The position numbers and the translations under genes were made by a program. Shown piece by piece: positions 1 through 9,038 of a stretch of DNA of 64,000 nt. The DNA is taken from NCBI GenBank assembly GCA_003339645.1, contig QNUV01000041.1, positions 496,001 through 560,000 of the forward strand, in the 5' to 3' direction. The DNA is from Microbacterium arborescens. Lineage in GTDB: Bacteria; Actinomycetota; Actinomycetes; Actinomycetales; Microbacteriaceae. The notes beneath the pieces are model-generated. The model saw only the letters and a list, made by a program, of their open reading frames with translations. It was not told the DNA's origin and ran no database searches. How positions within the stretch are numbered: the stretch's first letter is position 1; each line of letters starts with the position of its first letter.

Positions 1-2
1 CG

Positions 3-683
3 TGCGTCATCCAGTTGGCGAGCTCGCTTCGCAACATCGGCGATCCCTCGGGTGCTCTGGCACTGCTGCATCGCTTTCCCGACACCGATGCGCTCGCCGA
101 CGCCGCCCGGGCGTTCGAGGCGCTCGCACTGTTCAGCGATCAGAAGCCCGCGCCCGCGCTCCGGACCGCGTTGCGCGCCCTCGCCCCGCACCTGCCCGCC
201 TACGGGCGTGCGGTGAGCGCCTACGCGGACGAGCTGGCTTCGCCGCACCGCATCCGGGCGATCTCCGTGGCCCTCGTCGTCTCCGACGGGTACGTCCTGG
301 CTGAGGAGTACCCCGGCGCACCCGGGTCAGGGCCCTTCCTCCGGGCTCCCGGCGGCGGCATCGAGTACGGCGAGACCGCGGCTGCGGCCATGCGCCGGGA
401 GCTGCGCGAGGAACTGGCCGCCGACGTCGAGCAGCTGCGGCTGCTCACGGTGAGCGAGAACATCTTCGACGACGGCCGCAAGAGCGGCCACGAGATCGCT
501 CATGTCTTCGCCGTCCGCAGCGCCTCGCTCGAGGCTCTGCCGCACGGAGAGCGTCTCCCCGTGCTCGACGGCGACACCACGGTCGGCTGGTATCGCATCG
601 ACGACCTGCGACGGGATGCGACCCCGTTCTATCCGGCCGGCATCCTCGATCTCGTCACCGCGGTCGACGCGGGCACCGTCTGA
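3..683 (+). CDS. Nudix hydrolase, 5' end cut by window edge
   Basis: The reading frame is open from the first bases of the window, so the true start may lie upstream; a TTG at 15 is the first possible start inside. The C-terminal ~145 residues form a Nudix fold with the box GGGIEYGETA...RRELREELAAD (GX5EX7REUXEEXGU), which binds the metal used to hydrolyse nucleoside-diphosphate-linked substrates. The first ~75 residues are Ala/Leu-rich and helical in character; I do not recognise them. The substrate cannot be told from the sequence. The gene ends 157 bp before rpsD, and its TGA stop directly abuts the probable rpsD -10 box. Confidence 0.75.
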   Translation, partial: CVIQLASSLRNIGDPSGALALLHRFPDTDALADAARAFEALALFSDQKPAPALRTALRALAPHLPAYGRAVSAYADELASPHRIRAISVALVVSDGYVLAEEYPGAPGSGPFLRAPGGGIEYGETAAAAMRRELREELAADVEQLRLLTVSENIFDDGRKSGHEIAHVFAVRSASLEALPHGERLPVLDGDTTVGWYRIDDLRRDATPFYPAGILDLVTAVDAGTV

Positions 684-689
684 TAGACT
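684..689 (+). promoter_or_regulatory. probable rpsD -10 box
   Basis: TAGACT fits the actinobacterial TAnnnT -10 pattern and sits directly after the Nudix stop codon. It would give rpsD a leader of about 145 nt, long enough for autoregulatory structure. I found no convincing -35. Confidence 0.4.
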
Positions 690-839
690 CGACCGGCTCG
701 AAGCCCAGTTTTCGGGCATCCCTCTCTTCTGATCAAGACCTCTCGGCGTGCCCCGGCGTGCAGTCCGAGACGGGCGAGGAGGCGGAGATACGTCCGTGAG
801 TCGTGAACGTCGCGACCACGTCATCGGAAGGAGAGCTTC

Positions 840-1469
840 GTGACCACGAAGTCTCAGGACCGCCGCAAGGTCCGTCTGTCGCGCGCCCTCGGCGTCGCGC
901 TGACCCCGAAGGCCGCCCGCTACCTCGAGAAGCGTCCCTACGCTCCGGGCGAGCACGGCCGCACCAAGCGCAAGGCCGACAGCGACTACGCCGTCCGTCT
1001 GCGCGAGAAGCAGCGTCTGCGCGAGCAGTACGGCATCCGCGAGAAGCAGCTGCGCATCCAGTTCAACGAGGCCCGCCGCAAGGACGGTCTGACCGGTGAG
1101 AACCTGGTCGAGCAGCTCGAGATGCGTCTGGACGCGCTCGTCGTTCGTGCCGGTTTCGCCCGCACGACCGCACAGGCCCGCCAGCTGGTCGTGCACCGTC
1201 ACATCCTCGTCGACGGCCAGCTCGTCGACCGCCCGTCGTTCCGCGTGAAGCCGGGTCAGCTCATCCACGTCAAGGAGAAGAGCGAGTCGCTCGAGCCCTT
1301 CCAGGTTGCAGCCGCCGGTGGTCACGCCGACGTCCTGCCCCCGGTCCCGGGCTACCTCGAGGTCGAGCTCGACAAGCTGCAGGCGCGCCTCGTGCGTCGC
1401 CCGAAGCGCGCCGAGGTGCCCGTCACGTGTGACGTCCAGCTCGTCGTCGAGTACTACGCCGCGCGCTGA
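840..1469 (+). CDS. rpsD: 30S ribosomal protein S4
   Basis: Primary 16S rRNA-binding protein that nucleates assembly of the small-subunit body. The 209-residue length is normal for the family. The N-terminal segment has no zinc-binding cysteines, so this is the Cys-free (C-) form. The S4 RNA-binding fold covers about residues 95-160 (MRLDALVVRAGFA...RQLVVHRHILVDGQ). The GTG start at 840 is preceded by a good ribosome site (GGAAGGAG) at about 7 nt. The gene is monocistronic: its own promoter candidate lies upstream and a hairpin terminator follows. S4 often represses its own synthesis in other bacteria; the long leader here would allow that, but this is inference. Confidence 0.97.
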   Translation: MTTKSQDRRKVRLSRALGVALTPKAARYLEKRPYAPGEHGRTKRKADSDYAVRLREKQRLREQYGIREKQLRIQFNEARRKDGLTGENLVEQLEMRLDALVVRAGFARTTAQARQLVVHRHILVDGQLVDRPSFRVKPGQLIHVKEKSESLEPFQVAAAGGHADVLPPVPGYLEVELDKLQARLVRRPKRAEVPVTCDVQLVVEYYAAR

Positions 1470-1501
1470 GTCGCACGGCTCGCTGAGTCTCAGCACTGCC
1501 G

Positions 1502-1533
1502 CGAAGGGCGTCGGGTTCTCCCGGCGCCCTTCG
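1502..1533 (+). terminator. rpsD terminator hairpin
   Basis: The perfect 9-bp arms CGAAGGGCG (1502-1510) and CGCCCTTCG (1525-1533) continue inward with further G:C pairs to give a stem of about 14 bp and a small loop. Only a weak T-rich run (TGCTTTG) follows. It lies 33 bp after the rpsD stop. Confidence 0.7.
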
Positions 1534-1544
1534 TGCTTTGCACC

Positions 1545-1550
1545 TAACAT
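1545..1550 (+). promoter_or_regulatory. candidate leaderless -10 box
   Basis: TAACAT lies exactly 7 nt before the ATG at 1558. There is no ribosome-binding site there, so a leaderless transcript starting at the ATG is the simplest reading. Confidence 0.4.
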
Positions 1551-1557
1551 GGATGCC

Positions 1558-1860
1558 ATGAAGAACGCGCTGTGGTTCGTTTTGGGCGTCGCCGGCGGTT
1601 TCGTCGCCGCGCACGTGGTCAACAAGGATCCGCGCGGTCACGAGATGCTCGCCGAAGTCGATGCGCGGATCTCCGAGTTCGCCGACCGGATCGGCGATGC
1701 CTACCGCGAGCAGGAGGCCCGCATCGAGGGTCTCGCGGCGGACGTGAAGGGCGCGGCATCCGACGCCCTCGACTCGGCCGTAGACGCCGCCTCCGACGTC
1801 GCGGACGCGGCGCGGGACGCCGTCGCCAAGGCCAAGAGCGCCGCCGACTCCTCAGACTGA
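1558..1860 (+). CDS. small membrane-anchored helical protein, unknown function
   Basis: 100 residues, family not recognised. Residues 1-17 are hydrophobic (MKNALWFVLGVAGGFVAAHV) and look like an N-terminal membrane anchor. The rest is charged and Ala-rich, with D/A/S/K-rich heptad-like stretches (SDALDSAVDAASDVADAARDAV) that suggest a long helix or coiled coil, similar in texture to apolipoprotein-like or YtxH-like proteins. The ATG at 1549 would add MDA, but 1558 is preferred because it fits the TAnnnT-N7-start spacing. It lies between rpsD and alaS as an independent unit followed by a strong palindrome. Confidence 0.7.
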   Translation: MKNALWFVLGVAGGFVAAHVVNKDPRGHEMLAEVDARISEFADRIGDAYREQEARIEGLAADVKGAASDALDSAVDAASDVADAARDAVAKAKSAADSSD

Positions 1861-1876
1861 TACCCGACCCGATTGC

Positions 1877-1902
1877 GGCGTCGCGCCCCGGGGCGCGACG
1901 CC
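1877..1902. terminator. 26-bp perfect GC-rich palindrome, likely terminator
   Basis: Two 13-base arms (1877-1889 and 1890-1902, starting GGCGTCG and ending CGACGCC) are exact reverse complements with no spacer. No T-run follows on either strand. The palindrome lies 16 bp after the stop of the preceding gene and 25 bp before the alaS start, so it probably ends the upstream transcript or shapes the alaS leader. Confidence 0.5.
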
Positions 1903-1927
1903 GATGCCTGCCTGCCGAAGGAACCCG

Positions 1928-4591
1928 ATGAAGACCGCCGAGATCGCCCAGCGCTACCTGGACTACTTCGAGAAGAAGGGGCACACGATCGTGCCCTCCG
2001 CATCGCTCGTCACCGATGACCCCGCGCTGCTGTTCACCGTCGCGGGCATGGTCCCCTTCATCCCGTACCTCTCGGGCGATGTGCCTGCTCCCTACCCGCG
2101 CGCCGCGGACGTGCAGAAGTGCATCCGCACCAACGACATCGAGGAGGTCGGCAAGACCCCTCGTCACGGCACGTTCTTCCAGATGCTCGGCAACTGGTCC
2201 TTCGGCGACTACTTCAAAGAGGGCGCCATCTCGTTCGCGTGGGAACTGCTGACCAGCCCCGAGTCGGAGGGCGGCCTCGGGTTCGATCCGAAGGATCTCT
2301 GGGTCACGGTCTACGAAGAGGACGACGAGGCCCGTGAGCTGTGGCTGAAGCACTCGACGCTGCCCGATGAGCGCATCCAGCGTCTCGGCAAGGACACCAA
2401 CTACTGGAGCACCGGGCTGCCCGGTCCCGCGGGTCCGTGCTCCGAGATCTTCTTCGACCGCGGCCCCGCGTACGGCATCGACGGCGGCCCGGCGACCGAC
2501 GACGACCGGTACGTCGAGATCTGGAACCTCGTGTTCATGCAGTACGAGATCGCCGACGTGCGCTCGAAGTACGACTTCACGATCGTCGGCGAGCTGCCGA
2601 ACAAGAACATCGACACCGGCATGGGACTCGAGCGGGTCGCCTTCATCAAGCAGGGCGTCGACAACATGTACGAGACCGATCAGGTGCGTCCCGTGCTCGA
2701 CAAGGCGGTCGAGCTGTCGGGCAAGACGTACGGCGCCGACCACGAGGACGACGTGCGCTTCCGTGTCATCGCGGATCACGTGCGGTCGTCGCTCATGCTG
2801 CTCTCCGACGGCGTCACCCCGTCGAACGACGGCCGGGGCTACATCCTGCGTCGCCTGATGCGTCGGGCCATCCGATCGATGCGCCTGCTGGGCGTCGAGG
2901 GACCGAGCTTCGCCGAGCTCTTCGCCGCGTCCCGCGACGCGATGAAAGAGGCCTACCCGATCGTCGAGACCGACTACGCGCGACTCTCGCAGTACGCCCT
3001 CGCCGAGGAGGCGACCTTCCTGCGCACGCTGGCCGCGGGGTCCGAGCTGCTCGACGAGTCCGTCGCACAGGCCAAGCAGGCCGGCGCGGGCGAGCTGAGC
3101 GGTGCACAGGCGTTCCTGCTGCACGACACCTACGGGTTCCCCATCGACCTGACGCTCGAGATCGTCGAGGAGGCGGGTCTCAGCGTCGACCGGGGGGCCT
3201 TCGACTCGCTCATGCAGGAGCAGCGCGAGCGTGCCAAGGCCGACGCGCGGTCCCGCAAGGGACAGCTCGCCGACACGAGCGTCTACCGCGACTTCCGCGC
3301 TCAGGGTGAGACGGTGTTCACGGGCTACACCGAGCTCGAGACCGGCAGCCGGGTGCTCGGCATCCTGGTCGGCGGTGTCTCCGTCGACCGCGCGAGTCAG
3401 GGCCAGATCGCGGAGGTCATCCTGGCCGAGACGGCCCTGTACGCCGAATCCGGCGGACAGGTCGCCGACAAGGGCGTCATCGTGGGCCCGGGCTACGAGC
3501 TCGAGGTCCTCGACGTGCAGAAGCCGGTGCCCGGTCTCGTCAGCCACACCGTCGAGGTCACGACCGGCGAAGTGGCCGTGGGTGAAGCCGCGACGACGGT
3601 GGTGGATGCCGCGAACCGCCGCGCTGCGCAGCAGGCCCACTCCGCGACGCACCTCGTGCACGCGGCACTGCGTGACACGCTCGGCAAGAGCGCGACACAG
3701 GCCGGCTCGCTCAACCGCGCCGGCTACCTGCGCTTCGACTTCTCGTGGGGTCAGGCCCTCTCGCCCGAGACGCGCACCGAGATCGAGGAGATCGCCAACA
3801 ACGCCGTCCGCGACAACCTCGAGGTCACGACCCGGATCATGTCGCTCGACGAGGCGAAGGCCGCGGGCGCGATGGCGCTGTTCGGCGAGAAGTACGGCGA
3901 GACCGTCCGCATGGTCGACATCGGTGGCCCGTGGTCGCGCGAGCTCTGCGCGGGGACGCATGTGTCGTCGAGCGCCGAGGTCGGTCTCATCAACCTCATC
4001 GGCGAGTCGTCGGTGGGTGCGTCGAACCGGCGCGTCGAGGCCCTCGTCGGCCAGGATGCCTTCCGCGAGCTCGCCGCCGAACGCGCCATCGTCTCGCAGC
4101 TCACGAGCTCGCTGAAGACGCCGCGCGACCAGCTCGCCGCGCGCGTGGCCGAGCTGGCCGCGAGCCTGAAGGCCGCCGAGAAGCGGATCGCACAGTTCGA
4201 GGCCCGCGCCCTCGCCGACCGGCTGCCGCAGCTCGTGTCGGCGGCCGCTGCCGCGGGGCCGTTCCAGATCGTCGCCGAGTCGCTGGGATCAGCGGGGTCG
4301 GCGGACGACGTGCGCACCCTCGCGCTGCAGGTACGCGATCGGCTCGGGGCCGACGCGGCGGCGATCGTCGCGCTCGGCGCCGTCGTGGGGGAGCGGCCGG
4401 TGGTGGTCGTCGCGACCAATGACGTCGCACGCGCTGCCGGTGCCAAGGCCGGCGTGCTCGCCAAGGCCGCGGCATCCGCTCTCGGTGGCGGCGGTGGCGG
4501 ACGTGACGATGTGGCGCAGGGCGGCGGAACGGACGCCGCGGCGCTGCCCGCGGCCCTCCGCGCCGTCCGCGACGCGGCGAGCGGCCTGTGA
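1928..4591 (+). CDS. alaS: alanyl-tRNA synthetase
   Basis: Charges tRNA-Ala with alanine and edits mis-charged Ser/Gly. At 887 residues it has the normal full length. The N-terminal class II catalytic core contains the signature around RNDIEEVGKTPRHGTFFQM... (split motif 2). The editing domain has the zinc-binding pair HSATH (about residue 570) and CAGTH (about 673). A coiled-coil/DHHA1 C-terminal region follows (LKTPRDQLAARVAELAASLK). The ATG at 1928 is chosen because GAAGGAA lies just upstream and MKTAEIAQRYLDYF is the usual AlaS start. Its stop overlaps the ruvX start by 4 bp (GTGA), so alaS-ruvX-mltG-aro looks like one transcription unit. Confidence 0.98.
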   Translation: MKTAEIAQRYLDYFEKKGHTIVPSASLVTDDPALLFTVAGMVPFIPYLSGDVPAPYPRAADVQKCIRTNDIEEVGKTPRHGTFFQMLGNWSFGDYFKEGAISFAWELLTSPESEGGLGFDPKDLWVTVYEEDDEARELWLKHSTLPDERIQRLGKDTNYWSTGLPGPAGPCSEIFFDRGPAYGIDGGPATDDDRYVEIWNLVFMQYEIADVRSKYDFTIVGELPNKNIDTGMGLERVAFIKQGVDNMYETDQVRPVLDKAVELSGKTYGADHEDDVRFRVIADHVRSSLMLLSDGVTPSNDGRGYILRRLMRRAIRSMRLLGVEGPSFAELFAASRDAMKEAYPIVETDYARLSQYALAEEATFLRTLAAGSELLDESVAQAKQAGAGELSGAQAFLLHDTYGFPIDLTLEIVEEAGLSVDRGAFDSLMQEQRERAKADARSRKGQLADTSVYRDFRAQGETVFTGYTELETGSRVLGILVGGVSVDRASQGQIAEVILAETALYAESGGQVADKGVIVGPGYELEVLDVQKPVPGLVSHTVEVTTGEVAVGEAATTVVDAANRRAAQQAHSATHLVHAALRDTLGKSATQAGSLNRAGYLRFDFSWGQALSPETRTEIEEIANNAVRDNLEVTTRIMSLDEAKAAGAMALFGEKYGETVRMVDIGGPWSRELCAGTHVSSSAEVGLINLIGESSVGASNRRVEALVGQDAFRELAAERAIVSQLTSSLKTPRDQLAARVAELAASLKAAEKRIAQFEARALADRLPQLVSAAAAAGPFQIVAESLGSAGSADDVRTLALQVRDRLGADAAAIVALGAVVGERPVVVVATNDVARAAGAKAGVLAKAAASALGGGGGGRDDVAQGGGTDAAALPAALRAVRDAASGL

Positions 4592-5058
4592 GCGGATTCC
4601 GCCAGGGCGTGCGCCTCGGCGTCGACGTGGGCACCGCCCGCATCGGCGTCGCACGGTGCGACCGAGACGGACTGCTCGCGGTACCGGTCGAGACGGTGCC
4701 GCGCGGTGAGGGCGACGTGGCGCGCATCAGCGCGCTCGCGGCGGAGTACGACGCGGTGGAGCTCGTCGTCGGCCTGCCGGTCGCCCTCAGCGGACGGGAG
4801 ACGGCTTCGACGGCCGACGCTCGCGGATTCGCCGAGGCTCTGGCCGCTGCGGGGCACCCCGTCCGTCTCGTCGACGAGCGGCTGAGCACCGTCAGCGCGC
4901 ACAGCGCATTGCGCGGTTCGGGCCGATCGCAGCGATCGTCTCGTAGCATTGTTGACCAGGTCGCCGCCGTAGTGCTCCTCCAGCAGGCACTCGACGTCGA
5001 GAAGAGCACCGGTAACCCGCCCGGCGCTTCCGTCGCATCCTCGCAGGAGCACCCCTGA
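4588..5058 (+). CDS. ruvX: RuvX/YqgF-type Holliday junction resolvase
   Basis: 156 residues with the RNase H-like YqgF fold. Putative pre-16S rRNA nuclease or Holliday-junction resolvase; both roles have been proposed for the family. Visible motifs are GVDVGTARIGVA (first catalytic Asp, about residue 11), ELVVGLPVALSG, RLVDERLSTVSAH and the C-terminal DQVAAVVLLQ, which carries another acidic ligand. The GTG start overlaps the alaS stop, and mltG starts 2 bp after its stop. The alaS-ruvX-mltG order is widespread in Gram-positive bacteria, which supports the call. Confidence 0.92.
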   Translation: MSGFRQGVRLGVDVGTARIGVARCDRDGLLAVPVETVPRGEGDVARISALAAEYDAVELVVGLPVALSGRETASTADARGFAEALAAAGHPVRLVDERLSTVSAHSALRGSGRSQRSSRSIVDQVAAVVLLQQALDVEKSTGNPPGASVASSQEHP

Positions 5059-5059
5059 C

Positions 5060-6475
5060 ATGACTGATCGCCCGCCGCACGACAACGCCGTCCCGACGAG
5101 CCGACGCGCCGCGCGTGCGGCCGCCCAGAGTCCGGCATCCTCGCCGGGTGGTGCAGCGCGTCCCGAGCAATCCCCGCGCACCGGGGAGGCTCCGCGCCCG
5201 GAGCACGTCCCGACCTCCGCTGCCGAGCACCTCGGATCGGTGCACGCGACGGCGTCCCGCGATCGGGCTCAGGGCGAGCAGCCGTCGTATGCGCAGGCGC
5301 CGAGGGCCGCTGCGCCTGCGGTCGGCACGCTCGACGCCCTGTTCACGGGAGAAGTGAGCACGCACGAGGTGGGGGCTGTTCCCAGCCGCCACGACCGCGA
5401 CCGGAAGAAGAGCCGCATCGCGAAGTGGGTCGTGCTGATCGTGATCCTCGCGATCATCGGAGGTATCGGTGCCGGCGCCGCGTGGGTCTGGAGCACCTAC
5501 GAGACGCAGATCCGCTCCGTGATGGGCTGGGAAGAGCCGAAGGACTTCGAGCCCGGCGAGGCGACGGGCGAGGTGCTGGTCACCGTGGTCGACGGTGACA
5601 CCGGATCCACGATCTCTCAGACGCTCTTCGACCAGGGCGTCACCAAGACGCCGACGGCGTTCTACGACCACCTCATCGCGACCGCCCAGAACCCGACCTT
5701 CCAGCCCGGCGTGTACGCGCTGCAGCAGCGGATGACCTCGGAGGCGGCCCTCGCCCTCATCCTCGACCCGACCAGCAAGCGCCAGAACGCGGCGCAGCTG
5801 CGGGAGGGGCTGACGCTGGACCAGACCGTCGAGGTGCTCGCCCAGGGGACGGGGATGCCGGCGGCGGACTTCACCGCCGCGGTCGACGACCCCTCTGCCT
5901 ACGGTGTCGCCGCCGCCTCGCTAGAGGGCTGGCTCTTCCCGGCGACCTATCAGTTCGATCCGGGCCTGTCGGCCACCGACATCGTGCGGACGATGGTGGA
6001 CCGGACGATCGAGTCGCTCGACGCTGCGGGAGTGCCGCAGGAGCGCCGCGAGGAGATCCTCACGACGGCGTCCATCATCCAGCGCGAGGCGCGTCTGTCT
6101 GACGACTTCTACAAGGTCTCGCGCGTCATCGCCAACCGTCTTGCGGACGGCATGCCCCTGCAGATGGACTCGACGGCGCAGTACGGCTACAACGAGATGC
6201 ACGACGGCACGGTCAGTTCGTCGGCGGAGGCGCTAGAGGACGACAACCCGTGGAACACCTACGTCCGCGCCGGGCTGCCGGCCGGGCCGATCGCCAATCC
6301 CGGCGACGAGGCGATCGACGCCGCCATGCATCCCGCGGACGGGCCGTGGCTCTACTTCGTCACCTGGAACATGGACACCGGCGAGACGATCTTCTCGGCG
6401 ACCTACGAGGAGCACCAGGCCGGCATCGAGCAGTGGCACGCATGGTGCGACGCGAATGACAACCGCGGCTGCTGA
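5060..6475 (+). CDS. mltG: endolytic murein transglycosylase MltG
   Basis: Membrane-anchored YceG-family enzyme that cleaves nascent peptidoglycan strands and so sets glycan length. It is 471 residues. The first ~115 are a disordered, Ala/Pro-rich cytoplasmic tail, longer than in E. coli but usual in actinobacteria. One membrane helix follows (about 116-138, VVLIVILAIIGGIGAGAAWVW), then the extracellular domain. The catalytic Glu sits in ILTTASIIQREA, and PLQMDSTAQYG matches the conserved (I/M)DSTxxYG motif. The 3' end overlaps aroE by 20 bp, implying translational coupling. Confidence 0.95.
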   Translation: MTDRPPHDNAVPTSRRAARAAAQSPASSPGGAARPEQSPRTGEAPRPEHVPTSAAEHLGSVHATASRDRAQGEQPSYAQAPRAAAPAVGTLDALFTGEVSTHEVGAVPSRHDRDRKKSRIAKWVVLIVILAIIGGIGAGAAWVWSTYETQIRSVMGWEEPKDFEPGEATGEVLVTVVDGDTGSTISQTLFDQGVTKTPTAFYDHLIATAQNPTFQPGVYALQQRMTSEAALALILDPTSKRQNAAQLREGLTLDQTVEVLAQGTGMPAADFTAAVDDPSAYGVAAASLEGWLFPATYQFDPGLSATDIVRTMVDRTIESLDAAGVPQERREEILTTASIIQREARLSDDFYKVSRVIANRLADGMPLQMDSTAQYGYNEMHDGTVSSSAEALEDDNPWNTYVRAGLPAGPIANPGDEAIDAAMHPADGPWLYFVTWNMDTGETIFSATYEEHQAGIEQWHAWCDANDNRGC

Positions 6476-7316
6476 GCCGTCTGCGGGGGAGCCGCGCCGC
6501 TTCGAGGTGTGGGGCTCGCCGATCGGTCACAGCCTGTCGCCGGCTCTCCACACCGCGGCGTACGACCGGCTCGGTCTGCCATGGCGGTACGGGCGGCGGC
6601 GCGTCGACGAGTCGTCGTTCGCTCGGGAGCTGGCGGCGCTCGGGCCGGAGTGGCGGGGACTGTCGCTGACGATGCCGTTGAAGACGCTCGCGCACGACGC
6701 GGCTCGGACGCGGGATGCCGCGGCGACCGCGACCGGCGCGGCGAACACGCTCGTCCGCTCCGGCGACGGCTGGGCGGCGTTCAACACCGACGTGGGCGGG
6801 TTGGCGGCCGCACTGACGGAGATCGGGTCCGCCGCTGCGCCCCGTGCCCGCATCGTCGGTGCCGGCGCGACGGCGACGTCGGCGCTCCTCGCCCTCGAGC
6901 GCATCGGCGTCGGCCGGATCGACATCGCGGCACGACGCCCCGCCGCGGCCGACCCGTTGCTCGCGCTCGCGGCGAGCCGGGGCATTCCGACGACCGTGTC
7001 GCCGCTCGATGCTCCCGCGGGGGAGGTCGAGCTGACCGTATCGACCCTGCCGGGCGATGCTCCGGTCTCCGACCCCGACGCCGAGCGGCTCGCCGCGACC
7101 GGCGGAACGCTCTACGACGTCGTCTACGGCACGTGGCCCACCGCACTCGGACACGCCTGGCTCGCGGCGGGACAGCCGGCCCATCCGGGCGCGACCATGC
7201 TGCTCCATCAGGCGGTGCTCCAGATCCGCATCTTCGCCTCGGGCTCGCCCGACGACCCGCTGACCGGCGAGGAGGACGTCGTCGCCGTCATGCGCCGGTC
7301 GCTCATGGGAGGATAG
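6456..7316 (+). CDS. aroE: shikimate dehydrogenase
   Basis: Reduces 3-dehydroshikimate to shikimate with NADPH. It is 286 residues. The substrate-binding loop is [17 protein letters not shown], the catalytic Lys is in [10 protein letters not shown], and AFNTDVGGL matches the conserved NTDxxG segment. The nucleotide-binding loop is [11 protein letters not shown], somewhat diverged from GxGGxxxA. The ATG at 6456 lies inside mltG. A slightly later start is possible, but the shikimate loop requires a start before about 6500. It is the first of four head-to-tail shikimate genes. Confidence 0.95.
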   Translation: MTTAAAEPSAGEPRRFEVWGSPIGHSLSPALHTAAYDRLGLPWRYGRRRVDESSFARELAALGPEWRGLSLTMPLKTLAHDAARTRDAAATATGAANTLVRSGDGWAAFNTDVGGLAAALTEIGSAAAPRARIVGAGATATSALLALERIGVGRIDIAARRPAAADPLLALAASRGIPTTVSPLDAPAGEVELTVSTLPGDAPVSDPDAERLAATGGTLYDVVYGTWPTALGHAWLAAGQPAHPGATMLLHQAVLQIRIFASGSPDDPLTGEEDVVAVMRRSLMGG

Positions 7317-7320
7317 ACGA

Positions 7321-8532
7321 ATGCTCCGCGTGCTCACGGCCGGCGAATCGCACGGCCCCGAACTCGTCGCCCTCATGGAGGGCCTTCCCGCCGGCGTGCC
7401 CGTCTCGCGCGCCGCGATCCAGGCCGACCTCGCTCGGCGCAAGCTCGGCTATGGCCGTGGCTCGCGCATGAAGTTCGAGGAGGACGAACTCACCATCTCG
7501 ACGGGCGTCCGACACGGCTTCAGCCTCGGCAGCCCGATCGCCCTGCGCATCGGCAACACCGAGTGGCCGAAGTGGGTCGAGGTGATGAGCCCCGAGCCGA
7601 TCGAGCTCACGGAACGCTCACGCGGACGGGGCGCCGCCCTGACGCGCCCCCGCCCCGGCCACGCCGACCTCGTCGGGATGCAGAAGTACGGGTTCGACGA
7701 AGCCCGCCCGATCCTCGAGCGTGCGAGCGCGCGAGAGACGGCCGCGCGCGTGGCTCTGGGGGCGGTGGCCCGGTCGTTCCTGAACGAGCTCGGCATCCGG
7801 CTCGTCAGCCACACGCTCTCGATCGGTCCCGTGCGGGTTCCCGACGGCTCGGCGCTGCCGACGCCCGACGACGTCGACGCGCTGGACGCGGACCCGCTGC
7901 GGTGCTTCCACGCCGAGACCTCTGCCGCGATGGTCGCCGAGGTCGACGCTGCGAAGAAGGACGGCGACACGCTGGGCGGGATCGTCGAGGTCCTCGCGTA
8001 CGGGCTGCCGCCGGGGCTCGGCTCGCACGTGCAGTGGGACCGCCGTCTCGACGCGAAGCTCGCGCAGGCGCTCATGGGCATCCAGGCGATCAAGGGCGTC
8101 GAGGTCGGCGACGGCTTCGAGACCACGCGTCGTCGTGGCTCGGCGGCGCACGACGAGCTGTTCGCGACCGACGCGGGCATCGCGCGTTCCAGCGACAAGG
8201 CAGGCGGCACCGAGGGCGGGATGTCGACGGGCACCGTCCTCCGCGTCCGTGCGGGCATGAAGCCGATCGCGACCGTGCCGAAGGCGCTGCGCACCGTCGA
8301 CGTCGCCTCGGGCGATGCGGCCACGGCCCACCACCAGCGGTCCGACGTGTGCGCCGTGCCGGCGGCGGGCGTCGTCGCCGAGGCCATGGTGGCGATCGTG
8401 CTCGCCGAGTCCGTGCTCGAGAAGTTCGGGGGCGACAACGTCGCGGAGACCCGCCGCAATCTCGAGGGGTACCTCGCGGCGATCCCCGAGACGCTGCGCT
8501 CGGCGGCGCTGAGCGACGACGCGATCGGATGA
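7321..8532 (+). CDS. aroC: chorismate synthase
   Basis: FMN-dependent conversion of EPSP to chorismate, the branch point for aromatic amino acids, folate and menaquinone. 403 residues, a normal length. [16 protein letters not shown] is the classic N-terminus; [16 protein letters not shown] and [14 protein letters not shown] are the other signatures. It starts 5 bp after aroE and overlaps aroK by 4 bp (ATGA). EPSP synthase (aroA) is not in this cluster, as is usual in actinobacteria. Confidence 0.98.
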   Translation: MLRVLTAGESHGPELVALMEGLPAGVPVSRAAIQADLARRKLGYGRGSRMKFEEDELTISTGVRHGFSLGSPIALRIGNTEWPKWVEVMSPEPIELTERSRGRGAALTRPRPGHADLVGMQKYGFDEARPILERASARETAARVALGAVARSFLNELGIRLVSHTLSIGPVRVPDGSALPTPDDVDALDADPLRCFHAETSAAMVAEVDAAKKDGDTLGGIVEVLAYGLPPGLGSHVQWDRRLDAKLAQALMGIQAIKGVEVGDGFETTRRRGSAAHDELFATDAGIARSSDKAGGTEGGMSTGTVLRVRAGMKPIATVPKALRTVDVASGDAATAHHQRSDVCAVPAAGVVAEAMVAIVLAESVLEKFGGDNVAETRRNLEGYLAAIPETLRSAALSDDAIG

Positions 8533-9038
8533 CCGCCCCGGCGATCGTCCTGATCGGGCCGATGGGCGCGGGCAAGTCGAGCATCGGCAAGAAGCTGGCG
8601 CGCGTCCTCGGCACGACGTTCACCGACAGCGACGCTCTCGTCGTCCGCGACCACGGCCCTATCGAGCGGCTGTTCGCGGAGCACGGCGAAGAGCGCTTCC
8701 GCGAGCTGGAGCGTCTCGCGGTCGCCGAGGCGCTCGCGCGTGGTGGCGTCGTCGCCCTCGGCGGCGGAGCGGTGCTGCACCCCGACACACGGAGCGACGT
8801 CGCTTCGCACCGCGTCGTGCTGCTCACCGTCTCGGAGCAGACGATCGCCTCCCGCCTGGCCGGCACCACGCGCCCGCTGCTCCAGGGCGAAGACCCGGTG
8901 AAGCGCTGGCGGGAGGTCGCCGAGGGCCGGCGCGAACTCTACGAGCAGCTCGCCGACGCACGCTTCGACACATCCACCGGCCGGATTCAGGACATCGTCG
9001 ACGCCATCGCGGCGTGGGCGCAGGAGGGGACGTCATGA
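8529..9038 (+). CDS. aroK: shikimate kinase
   Basis: Phosphorylates shikimate at O3 with ATP. 169 residues. P-loop [15 protein letters not shown] (about 9-23), substrate Asp in [16 protein letters not shown] around the conserved substrate Arg, GGGAVLHP, and a lid Arg in TTRPLLQG. The start at 8529 overlaps the aroC stop by 4 bp; the stop overlaps the aroB start by 4 bp. Confidence 0.97.
   Translation: MTAPAIVLIGPMGAGKSSIGKKLARVLGTTFTDSDALVVRDHGPIERLFAEHGEERFRELERLAVAEALARGGVVALGGGAVLHPDTRSDVASHRVVLLTVSEQTIASRLAGTTRPLLQGEDPVKRWREVAEGRRELYEQLADARFDTSTGRIQDIVDAIAAWAQEGTS

Noticed and set aside
1619-3961. 780-codon open frame on the minus strand opposite alaS
   Set aside because: Antisense shadow of a clearly conserved gene; Arg/His/Asp-rich translation without any family motif, as expected for high-GC DNA.
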